DNA from: an uncultured Clostridia bacterium
Lineage (GTDB): Bacteria > Bacillota > Clostridia > TANB77 > CAG-508
NCBI GenBank assembly: GCA_947623865.1
Contig: CANQIC010000001.1
Span: 62,001 to 126,000 of the forward strand
Length of the DNA: 64,000 nucleotides
Direction of reading: 5' to 3'
Under the pieces are notes generated by a model. The model searched no databases and was not told the DNA's origin. It was given only the letters and a program-made list of their open reading frames with translations. Position numbers and translations under genes: made by a program. The stretch's first letter is position 1, and each line of letters opens with the position of its first letter. Below are positions 42,365 through 53,191 of this stretch, one piece after another.

Positions 42365-45106
42365 ATGAGCAAATTATCAAAAATACCAATGATAGACATT
42401 TTAGAATTAGTTACTTCAGTACTAGGTAATAATGATATAATATACTATTGTGATTATGAAGATATTATAGAGGAGTTCTACACACTCAATAATGAAGAAG
42501 AAAAAAGAAGATTTTTTATAAAATATGAAGATAAGATTGATAAAGAAAAACTTTTGCTATTATCAATAAAAAATGCTAAAGATGCAATAAGAAATATAGA
42601 CGATATATCAAATACCATTACAGGTGTATATATGTCTGATCATAAAAAAAGAGAAGGATTGAGATTGCAGCTACAAAATCAAAAGACAAAATTAGAAAAA
42701 GATTTATCGAAAATTAAAAAAATATCAAAAGATATAAATAAAGTTATTGCCTTATATGTATATGATGAAGATAAAAATAGATATGAGATTGAAGCTATAG
42801 ATTCAAAAAATATAATACATGGGAAAAGCATAGATGGTAGTCAAAAATTAAAAAGATTTAATGAAATAGATTCAAATAGAAAAATAAATGAATTAGCTAA
42901 TAATTTTAATGAAGATGAAGCATATGGAATAGAATGTATAACACAATTCATGTTATTAACAGATTTATTCCAAGTGTTTCCAGATAGACAGTTTGGAGAT
43001 ACTGTTAGAACAATGATAATAGAAAATAATTTTTTAGATACTAAAATGATGACAAAGGATGAATTAAGTGAATTAAGGAAAACTGACATTGAAAAATATT
43101 TTGAAATAATGGATAATACAAAAATTGATGCTCTAACACATAAGATGAAAAATGCACTAATAGAATATATTGCACATGTTGATATTGATAAACTTCTTAT
43201 GATTTCTGCTTATAGATTTAAAAGTGCACTAGAAGAAAAGATGATAGATCCTAAATATATACTTGATGTTAAAGAAATATTAAATGAAATATTAAAAAGT
43301 CTTAGTAATGATAAGATGACATTAAATTGCACATTACAAAATCCAAAAGATAATTTATATGATTTAGAAGATGTGAGATTTTCAGTAAAAGACATTAAGA
43401 AATGTATTAGTCACTTTACAAGTAATTCATATTTAACACAACAAGAAATAAAAGAATATAAAGAAAAATTAGAAAAAGTAAAATTAAATTTATTTGATAT
43501 AAATCCAGAAGTAATAGATATAATTTTTACACGTGATGAACTAGAAAAACTCGCTAATTTAAATGACGATAATTTTAGTTATGTGTCAGAAAAATTACAA
43601 TGGGATAAAGATAAAATTTTAAATAAAATAAATAAAAAAGGAAATTGCTCATCTATATTATTAAAAGATTTATTAAATAATAAAATAGTATCTGCTAGAG
43701 ATATTTTAGAATTATATATGAGCGACATAATTGGACTAGAACAAATAAGAAGGATAAAAAGTGATATTGATTTATCAGAAGAAATTAGTTCTGATAAATT
43801 AAACAAATATTATAATTATAGTATTTCACAAAAATCACAGAATCAAAATGCAAGTGATGATTTTAATAAATATTTAGATTTATATAAAGAAGTATTAATT
43901 AAAGATAATCCACAAAAGTTAGAAATTTATTCAAATAGATTAATGGAACAAATTGTAGAAGAATATACAGAAGAAAATAGAGATTATTACATACAAAAAG
44001 TTGAAAAGTATTACAAAGAAGGAATATTAACTTTAAATTCATTAGTAGAATGGGATAACGAAAAAATAATAACAAAATTATATGAAGATAAATTAATAAC
44101 ATTAGAAGATATAGAACAATTAGTAAAAGAACAAAACTTATCTTTTGATTATATAAGTAAAAAATATAGTGAGATTGTATCTAATAAAGATATTGATTAT
44201 GATGAAAGATTAGGATATTTGCAAACAGGATATGTGGGAGAAGAGGAAATTTTTAAATTATATAATGCAAACCTTATATTTGAAGATGATTTAAATAAAT
44301 TAATGAAAAAGGGAATAGTAAGAGAAGAACAATTAAAACAAGTTATAAATAATAGAACAAGAGAAAGTTTAGAACAAAAGTCTTCTATAAAATTAGGAAA
44401 TTTAAATATGCTAACTAAAAGAAATCATAATATATATTTAGATAATAATACAGATATGGAATACTATACAGATATGGAATACTATACAGATACAAATAAA
44501 AAACCTAAAATTATAATAGACCCTAATGAAAGAGCAGAATTTATTAATTTGTTTAGAGCATCTAAAGCAGAAGCGTACTTAGATGAGGATAATCCGTTTT
44601 ATAATTATGAATTTTATGTAATACCTGATGAAAGTGGTGAAATAGGATTGAATAGTGTTGTTATTGCAGAAAGATATTATGAGAATAAAGAATCGGAAGA
44701 AAGATTTGCAACAAACAATGCAACATATTTTTTTAAATACAAAGATTTAATGGTTTTAAGTAATTTAAAGAAAAGCGAAATGACGAAAGAAAGAAAAAAT
44801 ATTGTATTTACAGCAAACCACTCTTTAGCAACAGAAGAAAAAGGAGGACGTTGGGCATCAAATGTAATATATGCTATTGCTAAAACAATGATGTCATCAG
44901 ACTTAAAAGAATATAGTAAAGAAAATCAAAAAAGAATAGTATTAGAAAAATTAAATCAAGTATATAGTTATAATGAAATGATGAAAATACTAGATAAAGC
45001 AACTGAAATAGATTTAGGTAAATATTTATACGAAATTAAAGATACAAATAATGCTGGAAAAAGAATTGAAAAGTCTGATGAAAAGAGCGATGATGGAGCA
45101 AGATAG
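42365..45106 (+). CDS. Large hypothetical protein (913 aa)
   Basis: Continuous ORF with GGAGG RBS; no family recognised. Confidence 0.6.
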   Translation: MSKLSKIPMIDILELVTSVLGNNDIIYYCDYEDIIEEFYTLNNEEEKRRFFIKYEDKIDKEKLLLLSIKNAKDAIRNIDDISNTITGVYMSDHKKREGLRLQLQNQKTKLEKDLSKIKKISKDINKVIALYVYDEDKNRYEIEAIDSKNIIHGKSIDGSQKLKRFNEIDSNRKINELANNFNEDEAYGIECITQFMLLTDLFQVFPDRQFGDTVRTMIIENNFLDTKMMTKDELSELRKTDIEKYFEIMDNTKIDALTHKMKNALIEYIAHVDIDKLLMISAYRFKSALEEKMIDPKYILDVKEILNEILKSLSNDKMTLNCTLQNPKDNLYDLEDVRFSVKDIKKCISHFTSNSYLTQQEIKEYKEKLEKVKLNLFDINPEVIDIIFTRDELEKLANLNDDNFSYVSEKLQWDKDKILNKINKKGNCSSILLKDLLNNKIVSARDILELYMSDIIGLEQIRRIKSDIDLSEEISSDKLNKYYNYSISQKSQNQNASDDFNKYLDLYKEVLIKDNPQKLEIYSNRLMEQIVEEYTEENRDYYIQKVEKYYKEGILTLNSLVEWDNEKIITKLYEDKLITLEDIEQLVKEQNLSFDYISKKYSEIVSNKDIDYDERLGYLQTGYVGEEEIFKLYNANLIFEDDLNKLMKKGIVREEQLKQVINNRTRESLEQKSSIKLGNLNMLTKRNHNIYLDNNTDMEYYTDMEYYTDTNKKPKIIIDPNERAEFINLFRASKAEAYLDEDNPFYNYEFYVIPDESGEIGLNSVVIAERYYENKESEERFATNNATYFFKYKDLMVLSNLKKSEMTKERKNIVFTANHSLATEEKGGRWASNVIYAIAKTMMSSDLKEYSKENQKRIVLEKLNQVYSYNEMMKILDKATEIDLGKYLYEIKDTNNAGKRIEKSDEKSDDGAR

Positions 45107-45373
45107 AAAAAGAAGTATCTATTTAATAATTAATAGCAAGTTTCGACAAATTTTTAAAATTTAAAATGTTACTCTAAAAAAGGGACATGGAAATTAAATG
45201 TAGTACTAATTTGAGTATGTACTAGTATTACAGATATAAACCTACATTAAATTTATATTTAAATAATATGAGTATATTATATTTGGTTTGAAGTAATAGT
45301 AATTTTTGTTTTACAAATGCTGTAAAGATTATAATAAAACTTATTATGAGTCTAAAAATTGTTAGGAGAAAAT

Positions 45374-46831
45374 ATGGGTAAAGGTCCAAGATTAAATAAT
45401 ATATCAAGAAAATTTACGACTAGAGATAGTTTAGGATTAGAAGGAGTCGCAACATCAATATCTACAGAAATATGTCCAATTGTTAATACGGTTACACCAA
45501 GACCTTTCTATTGGGCTTTTGCGACATGGGGATTTTATGATTTTTATAAAAACCATGAAATAGAGGAAAGAAGCATTATCAATGTACATAAGTATATAAA
45601 AATGCAAAATTATTTTTTAGCATTAGCTTCTAATATAAATAAGAATGCAGGTACAAATGGTTATATTGGTGCAAAAAATATAAAAGATAAGGTAGATTTA
45701 AATCAAGAAAAATTCGATTATGATGAAAGTTATCTTAAAACAATGTTAAGTAATATTATTAATTATTCAGCTGGATTATATACAATGAAATTTCTTACAA
45801 AAGAAGATCCAACTACTCATCAAAGATATAAATATCCTCACATGACACCGTTAGGTGAAAAATTAGCGAAATCATTTGATACTGTTATAAGCAAAACAGA
45901 GTATTATAAAAAATATAGATTTATAGGTAGCAAGGTGCCGAGAGATGTTTTGATTGAATTGGGAAATGTAATAAGTAATGATTTAAAAGGATTTGAAGAG
46001 GCAAAGGGTATATTAAGAAATTGTTTATTTAATACAAAAAGTACAAGACAATTAATTCAAAGTCACAACTATTTAAAATTTATTTTTCAAAGTGAAAATA
46101 TTGAATATGTTACCAGAGAAATTCTTTATGATTATTATTCCCCTAGAAGTAAAATTAAAAAAGAATATCCACTTGAGTTACAAGACATAATAAATAGTTG
46201 GGAAATAGTAATTGGGAGACAATATTTTACAATTGGACTGGGTATGATTTGGAAATTTATGCTTGAATCTTTAAACACTTTAAAAACATGTGAACAGTGG
46301 TTTCAATTTTGTTTTAAAGACTCTAAAATTAGTTTTAATTTAAAAAGTAAATTATCTTCATTATTAGACTCTTGTAATTATGATTTTAGTGAAAGAGAAT
46401 TAATGATTGCAAATGCACGAAGTGATAAAGCAAGCCATGAAAATAATATTGAAAATGGAATAAGAATAATATTATCTGTGTATAACAGATTTGTAGATAG
46501 AGACGATTTTTCAAAAGAGAACAGTAATTACTTAAATTATGGAATTGACAATAATTCAATTTCACTTAATAGCTTTTTTAAATTAGTAGATAGTTATAAA
46601 GATAAGACAATTGAAGATTTTATAAAATATATAATGCGTAACTATATTTTAGAACAACACCTGAATACTGCATTAAAAAAGATGGTATATGATGATAGAG
46701 ATGGATACTATATTGAAGAAATGGATAATGAATATATTAGAAAAGAATATTTTAAGATAGAATTCCAAGGGATTAGAATGATTCAATTAACAAGAGTTAT
46801 GAGAGATCTTAACATTTTGGAGGATAAATAA
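45374..46831 (+). CDS. Hypothetical protein paired with downstream PLD nuclease
   Basis: GKGPRLNNISRKFTTRDSLGLEGVATSISTEICPIVNTVTPRPFYWAFATWGFYDFY; 2-bp gap to next gene. Confidence 0.6.
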   Translation: MGKGPRLNNISRKFTTRDSLGLEGVATSISTEICPIVNTVTPRPFYWAFATWGFYDFYKNHEIEERSIINVHKYIKMQNYFLALASNINKNAGTNGYIGAKNIKDKVDLNQEKFDYDESYLKTMLSNIINYSAGLYTMKFLTKEDPTTHQRYKYPHMTPLGEKLAKSFDTVISKTEYYKKYRFIGSKVPRDVLIELGNVISNDLKGFEEAKGILRNCLFNTKSTRQLIQSHNYLKFIFQSENIEYVTREILYDYYSPRSKIKKEYPLELQDIINSWEIVIGRQYFTIGLGMIWKFMLESLNTLKTCEQWFQFCFKDSKISFNLKSKLSSLLDSCNYDFSERELMIANARSDKASHENNIENGIRIILSVYNRFVDRDDFSKENSNYLNYGIDNNSISLNSFFKLVDSYKDKTIEDFIKYIMRNYILEQHLNTALKKMVYDDRDGYYIEEMDNEYIRKEYFKIEFQGIRMIQLTRVMRDLNILEDK

Positions 46832-46833
46832 AT

Positions 46834-49366
46834 ATGTTTGATAGAAAAATAATAGATGAATTAAAAGTATGTAAGGGGTATAGTATAGCATTATTAACTA
46901 CTTTCAATTTTGAAATAAATTTTTTTGAAAGATGTATACTTCATACTTTACACGATAATGAAATAAGAAAAGTAGAAATATTTGTTGATTCAAAAGAACT
47001 TGATAAAGCTATCTATGAAAATAGAGAAAATAATTTAAATAAAAAATATGTAGTTAATCCCATATCAATAAAATCAGCATTTCATCCAAAGATTATTTTA
47101 CTATTAGGTGAAAAAAAGGCTAAATTAATAGTTAGTAGTGCAAATATTAAAACTTCTGGATATACTTTAAATAATGAAATATATAATGTATTTATTTATG
47201 ATGAAAAAAATCAAAATAATCTAAATTTAATAAATAATGCAATTCAATTTTTTTGTGAATTAAATAAAATATCTTATTATATTGATGAGGATATATTTAA
47301 TTCAATAAAGGAATTTGTTTATACGAAAAAGATAAATGATAATAATGACATAAAATTTATCCAAAATCTAGAAATACCAATAATAGAACAACTTACTAAT
47401 ATTATCAAGGAAAAGATTGAATCAATAGATATTGCTGTACCTTATTTTGACAATAAACTATTAGCATATAAAGACTTACAAGAAAAATTTGAATGTAGTA
47501 ATATAAATCTTTATATTCAAAATGGGAAAAGTACATTTCCAATTACTTATAATCAAGAAAATAATATTTTAAAAGAAGAAAGAATAAAACCATATTATAT
47601 ACTAAAAAGTAATGACAAAAAGAACTTCTATCATGGTAAAGTATTTAGATTTAATACAGCTTGTACATCATATATATTATATGGAAGCTCTAATTGTACC
47701 TTAAGTGCTATGTCAAAGACTTATAAAAACCGGGGGAAACATAGAATGTGATATTTTAGAAATTGGAAATATTGATGACTTTAACTATTTTTTTGATAAT
47801 TTTAAACTAGATTATTCTAATGAACTAGTATGTAATGTTATGGAATATGATTTGAGAGCAAACACAAACTATTCATTTAAGTATGGTATAGGGGAAAATA
47901 GTATATGTTTATATTTTAATTATAAAGATAAAAAAGATGATTTGAAAATTACATTAGATGAATTAAATTTAAAATATGAATATTATAAAAATGGGCTATT
48001 AGTAAGCATACCAAAAAATATAATGAAAGAATTAAATAATATATTTGACTTAACATTTCAATTTGAGGGTATTAAAGAAATGATAAGATGTTGGTTTATA
48101 GATATAGATGCAATAAATAATTTTAGGAAAATAAATAATGAAATAATAATTAAAGATACAAATATTGAAGATGATATGAATAAATATCGTGAATATACGG
48201 AATTACTTATGAAAATATTAGCATTAACAACAGATGAGTATTTAGAACAAATTAAATTATCTAATGTAATTAAATCTAAGCAGAATAATGATACACAAGA
48301 TGATTTAGATGAATATAAAATTGATAATAATTTTGTAATAGATAAAGATATTCCAGATGAATATATAAAAAAGAGTAAAGATTTTACATATGCATGTATA
48401 AAATCTAAGATGTTTGCTACAGGATTTTTTAAAAGTTTAAAATTAACGAAAAGTAATAAAGAATCAACTCAATTAATTGAAAAACAGAATGAAGATAAAC
48501 AAGAAAATAAAATGAGAGCTCCAACTCCAGTCGAAAAAAAATTTGCGAGATTTTTCAAAAATAGAGTAAAGGGTATATTAAATAAGGAATATATAGAATT
48601 AGTAAATTATGAACATTATAAAAATGCTATTGGTACAATTTTTCACATAATAAACAAATTTAAGTACAAAGAAAAGATAGACGGAATATTTGATGATATA
48701 TATGTTTTAGAAATATCAAAAGAACTAATGAATAGATTATTAGAAAAAAATAATAGTGAAGAAGTTGATAAAGATTCCACAATAATTTTATCTTTAATGA
48801 CTATACTAAAAAATCATTTTATTAATTTGAATTCAAACGAGAAAAGTTATAAAATTGAAACTGATAATAAAGCATTACTAAAAAAAGTAGATGATAAGTA
48901 TAAAATAAGAGAAAATTTTAAAGAATATATTAATTATGCTGTTGGTAATATTAATTTACAAAATAATATAATGAGCTATTATTATGCAGAAAAATATATA
49001 GAAGGATTATTTTTATATAAAACAGAAAAACAAATAGAGGATATAATAATAAAACAATATGGAAACAATGTAAAGATAATAAAAAAAGAAAATGAATTAC
49101 TAATAAATGGATTTACATATGATATAAAGAAATACATGAGATTTAATGAAAATATTGTTAAGGAAATATTAAATAATTATAAGCACTATAATAAACCGTT
49201 AAATAAGATAATTATTCAAATAAAGAACTTAAAAAGTAATTACGCACCAAATGCAGATCCTATAGATAATCTTATTTATGATATTAACATATTAAAAAAC
49301 AATTATATTAAGCTAATAAAAAGAAAATCTGGAAGCGAAGATAAACCGGAATATAACAAACTATAA
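46834..49366 (+). CDS. Phospholipase D-like nuclease protein, read through a +1 frameshift at CGG 47731-47733 (843 aa)
   Basis: HPKIILLLGEKKAKLIVSSANIKTSGY and FYHGKVFRFNTACTSYILYGSSNCTLSAMSKTYKN[G]GNIECDILEIGN. Confidence 0.85.
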
Positions 49367-49676
49367 TACAAGATAGGGACGAGATTAACTGAAATTTTGT
49401 CATACATATACTTTTTTACAAATTTGAAAAAGCATATAAAAATCTAAAGTTTTTCCATTTTCAAAACCTTCAAAATAAATTTTAGGTTTCCCATTAATAT
49501 TCAAATTTTATACGAACATGTGTATTAAATCAATTGGGGAAAAGTTGGGGAAGAAATATTCAAAAAGTTTCATAAAAAATACACAAATGTTCGAAACTAA
49601 CAAATTTCTAAAATCAGTATAAAATCAATAAAAACTTCAAATTTTACAAAAATACAATTTTCAGAAATTTACAACT

Positions 49677-49720
49677 CATAACCTAAAGGTTACAACTTCA
49701 AATCTTATTTTGCAAATAAG
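49677..49720 (+). repeat. Degenerate tRNA-fMet 3'-half-like sequence (candidate second att remnant)
   Basis: TTTCAGAAATTTACAACTCATAACCTAAAGGTTACAACTTCAAATC shares upstream TTTCAGA..ATTTAC and CTCATAACC with 42081 copy. Confidence 0.45.
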
Positions 49721-49918
49721 AATTATCTAAATGAATTAAAATAATAATATTAAAATAGAAATAATATAAAATAGTCTAATTGTTTTAAAAAATATAAAGG
49801 TTATAAAAGTTAGTTAAGTTTAAATTCCCTATTTTTTATGAATCAAAACATATTTCGACAAATACTGCAAAAATAATATGTTATTCTATATATGTAATTC
49901 TTGTATGAGGAGGGAAAT

Positions 49919-50965
49919 ATGGAATTTGAAGAAAAATTAAAATCATTTGTGCAAAGAATTGAAAAAATTAAGGATAAAATAAATACAGAAGAGGCAACAA
50001 AAACTTCAATAATAATGCCATTCTTTCAAATAATGGGATATGATATTTTTAATCCAAATGAATTTATTCCAGAATATGTAGCAGATGTTGGAATAAAGAA
50101 AGGAGAAAAAGTAGATTATGCTATTAATATAGACAATAAAATAACAATATTAATAGAGGCAAAACCAATTAATGAACAATTACAAAAGTATAATTCGCAA
50201 TTATTTAGATATTTTGGAACCACAGATGCAAAAGTTGCAATATTAACTAATGGAATTGAATATAGATTTTATACTGATTTAGAGCAAACAAATAAAATGG
50301 ATGAAACTCCTTTTTTGCAAATAAATTTATTAGAAATGGATGAATCAATGATTAATGAACTTAAAAAATTTTCAAAAGAGAACTTTGATATTAATTTTAT
50401 TTTGAACACTGCATCCGATTTAAAATATTTAAGTTCTATAGAAAAGGTATTAAAAAAAGAATTTAATAATCCATCAGACGAATTTACGAAACTAATTTTA
50501 AACCAAGGTGTATATAACGGAGTTAAAACCCAAAATGTAATTGATAAATATAGGGATATATTAAAAAAATCAATTAATACATATATAAATGAAATAATAA
50601 GTGATAGATTACAAAACGTTATAAAAAATAGTGAAGAAGAGGAAATGCAATTAGAAATTAAAAAAGATAACAATCCTATTATAACAACTCAAGAAGAAAT
50701 AGATAGTTATTATATTGTAAAATCAATATTGGCTGAGTATATTAGTACAGACAGAATTAATTATAAAGATACTAATAGTTACTTTGGAATATTATTAGAC
50801 AATAAAGTTACTAAATGGATATGTAGAGTATTTTTAAAAGAAAGTGTAAAATTTGTAATTATCGCACAAGAAGATAAAACAGAGAAAAGATATGATATAA
50901 ATTCAATAGAAGATATATATAAATTAAAAGAAGAATTAATAAACAGAGTAAATTCAATTAAATAA
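49919..50965 (+). CDS. Stand-alone type I restriction R-subunit N-terminal-like nuclease domain protein
   Basis: TSIIMPFFQIMGYDIFNPNEFIPEYVADVGIKKGEKVDYAI...ILIEAKPIN. Confidence 0.8.
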   Translation: MEFEEKLKSFVQRIEKIKDKINTEEATKTSIIMPFFQIMGYDIFNPNEFIPEYVADVGIKKGEKVDYAINIDNKITILIEAKPINEQLQKYNSQLFRYFGTTDAKVAILTNGIEYRFYTDLEQTNKMDETPFLQINLLEMDESMINELKKFSKENFDINFILNTASDLKYLSSIEKVLKKEFNNPSDEFTKLILNQGVYNGVKTQNVIDKYRDILKKSINTYINEIISDRLQNVIKNSEEEEMQLEIKKDNNPIITTQEEIDSYYIVKSILAEYISTDRINYKDTNSYFGILLDNKVTKWICRVFLKESVKFVIIAQEDKTEKRYDINSIEDIYKLKEELINRVNSIK

Positions 50966-51217
50966 TTATATTAATAAAAATAGTAAGTTATTTCAGGGAC
51001 TTACTATTTTTTAACTTTTATTGTATAAAAATTTTTACAAATATATATTTTATCATTTGTTTATCACTTGAATATACATATCCAGGTTTATGATAGAATT
51101 TATGTACATATGTACAATAAAATTAATTTAAATTATTATAATTAATTAAATAATATTTTAATATATATTATTTAATGTTAATAATACATCCAAAGAAGTG
51201 TACAAAAAATAACTAGA

Positions 51218-51474
51218 CATTATGCATATATGTTAAGATGTAGTGACAATTCTATATATAGTGGATATACTACTAATTTAGATAAACGGTTATAAGTGCA
51301 TAATATTGGGAAAGGTAAAAATTATACAAGAGCAAAATTACCAGTAAAGCTTGAATATTTTGAAGAGTTTGATTATAAAAAGAATCACTAAAAAGAGAAA
51401 GAGAATTAAAGAAGTATTCTCATATTCAAAAAGGAAAAATGATACAAAATTTTAATAATGAATTAAGTTTATGA
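51218..51474 (+). pseudogene. Degraded GIY-YIG (UPF0213-like) protein
   Basis: HYAYMLRCSDNSIYSGYTTNLDKRL*VHNIGKGKNYTRAKLPVKLEYFEEFDYKK...REIKKYSHIQKG with a stop and indel. Confidence 0.7.
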
Positions 51475-51509
51475 TATAATACACTAAATTATACAAGGGA
51501 GGAATCAAT

Positions 51510-52071
51510 ATGGATAGAGAAAAAGCTATTAAATTATTAAAGAAATACAATAAAGAGGAGTTTCATATAAGGCATGCTATAACAGTAGAACAAGTAATGA
51601 GATATTTTGCAAAAGAGCTAGGATATGATGAAGATTTTTGGGGAATAGTTCGGATTATTACATGATGTCGACTTTGAATGTTATCCAGATAAGCACTGCA
51701 AAAAAGCTCCTGAATTATTAAAAGAAATAAATGCAAGTGAAGAACTAATACATGCTGTATGTAGCCATGGATATGGAATATGTACAGATATAGAACCTAC
51801 ACACCAAATGGAAAAGATACTATTTGCAACAGATGAACTTACAGGATTAATTTGGGCATCAGCAAAAATGAGACCATCAAAAAGTACAAAAGATATGGAA
51901 CTTTCAAGTTTGAAAAAGAAATTTAAAGATAAAAAGTTTGCAGCAGGATGTTCAAGAGATGTAATAAGAAGAGGAGCAGAACAATTAGGATGGGAATTGG
52001 ATGAATTATTACAAAAGACACTTGATGCAATGAAAGAAATAGAAGATGAGATAGAAATAAAAATGAAATAA
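51510..52071 (+). CDS. HD-domain hydrolase, read through a +1 frameshift at CGG 51651-51653 (186 aa)
   Basis: MDREKAIKLLKKYNKEEFHIRHAITVEQVMRYFAKELGYDEDFWGIV[G]LLHDVDFECYPDKH... Confidence 0.9.
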
Positions 52072-52092
52072 ATAAATTAGGAGTGAAATTAA

Positions 52093-52476
52093 ATGAATAA
52101 TTTATTTATAGAATATCCAAAATGTACAACATGCCAAAAGGCAAAAAAATGGTTAAATGATAATAATGTAAAATTTGAAGTAAGACATATAGTAGAAAAT
52201 ACACCTACAGTACAAGAGTTAGAAAAATGGATAAAATTAAGTAAAAAAGAAATTAAAAAATGGTTTAACACAAGTGGATTAAAATACAAAGAGTTAAACT
52301 TAAAAGAAAAGTTACCTAATATGACTGATAAAGAAAAAATAGAATTACTTGCAAGCAATGGAATGCTTATAAAAAGGCCATTATTAATAACAAAAGATAC
52401 AGTGCTAATTGGATTTAAAGAAGATGAATGGGAAGTAACACTAAAAAATAAATTCAAATTTTCAAGTCATATTTAA
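52093..52476 (+). CDS. ArsC/Spx/MgsR family protein
   Basis: LFIEYPKCTTCQKAKKWLNDNNVKFEVRHIVENTPT; KRPLLI. Confidence 0.93.
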   Translation: MNNLFIEYPKCTTCQKAKKWLNDNNVKFEVRHIVENTPTVQELEKWIKLSKKEIKKWFNTSGLKYKELNLKEKLPNMTDKEKIELLASNGMLIKRPLLITKDTVLIGFKEDEWEVTLKNKFKFSSHI

Positions 52477-52587
52477 ATTAAGTTTATTTATGTAATAGTA
52501 AAATTTTAATTTAAAATACTAAATTTATACCCAAAATATATGATTTTAAAATAGATTATATTAAATATTAACAAGGGGTTAAAAGAG

Positions 52588-53079
52588 ATGAAAGATAAAT
52601 TAAATATAAAATTTTATAAAAAATGGTGGTTTTGGCTTATATTAATATTAATAATTTTGTTTGCTTACTTTATGATAGGAGACTCATTAAAAAAATTTAA
52701 TACTGCAAATTTAGAATATGAACTAATAAAGAATGGAAAAACTGTATCTGCAAGAGAAGTTGTAGAAAAAGTAGCAGAAAGCCTAAAAACTAAAGATTAT
52801 GAAGAAATAAAAAAATATTTATCAACTAATTGCAGTTTTTATGAAAGTAATAAAAAATATAATATAGAAACTTGTTTAGCAAGTTTAGATGAATATGAAA
52901 CTTACAGAATAGAGCAAAGAAAAAATAGTACAGAAAATGAAGAAACATATAGAATATATTGGAATGGGTGGAACTATGAAGAAACTGGTCAAATCATAGA
53001 TTTATTTATGACAAAGAAGGTTACGAGAGAAAAAATAACTTATGAAATTTACTCATTAAGATTTACAAATAATAATTAA
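52588..53079 (+). CDS. Hypothetical membrane-anchored protein
   Basis: N-terminal WWFWLILILIILFAYFMIG TM segment. Confidence 0.6.
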   Translation: MKDKLNIKFYKKWWFWLILILIILFAYFMIGDSLKKFNTANLEYELIKNGKTVSAREVVEKVAESLKTKDYEEIKKYLSTNCSFYESNKKYNIETCLASLDEYETYRIEQRKNSTENEETYRIYWNGWNYEETGQIIDLFMTKKVTREKITYEIYSLRFTNNN

Positions 53080-53105
53080 TGAATAATAAAATATCATAAA
53101 AAAAT

Positions 53106-53132
53106 AAAAACACTTGTATTTACAAGTATTTT
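53106..53132. terminator. Bidirectional terminator
   Basis: AAAAACACTTGT-attt-ACAAGTATTTTT. Confidence 0.75.
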
Positions 53133-53191
53133 TATTGGTAAAATACAATTTAACTGGTAAAAAATATATAATTATATCGTATAATAATGCA

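Noticed and set aside
51218-51474. Additional CGG +1 site in the GIY-YIG remnant (CGG 51287)
   Set aside because: Shifting at this CGG destroys the match; the zero frame fits Arg there, but the gene also has a stop and an indel, so it is a true pseudogene.
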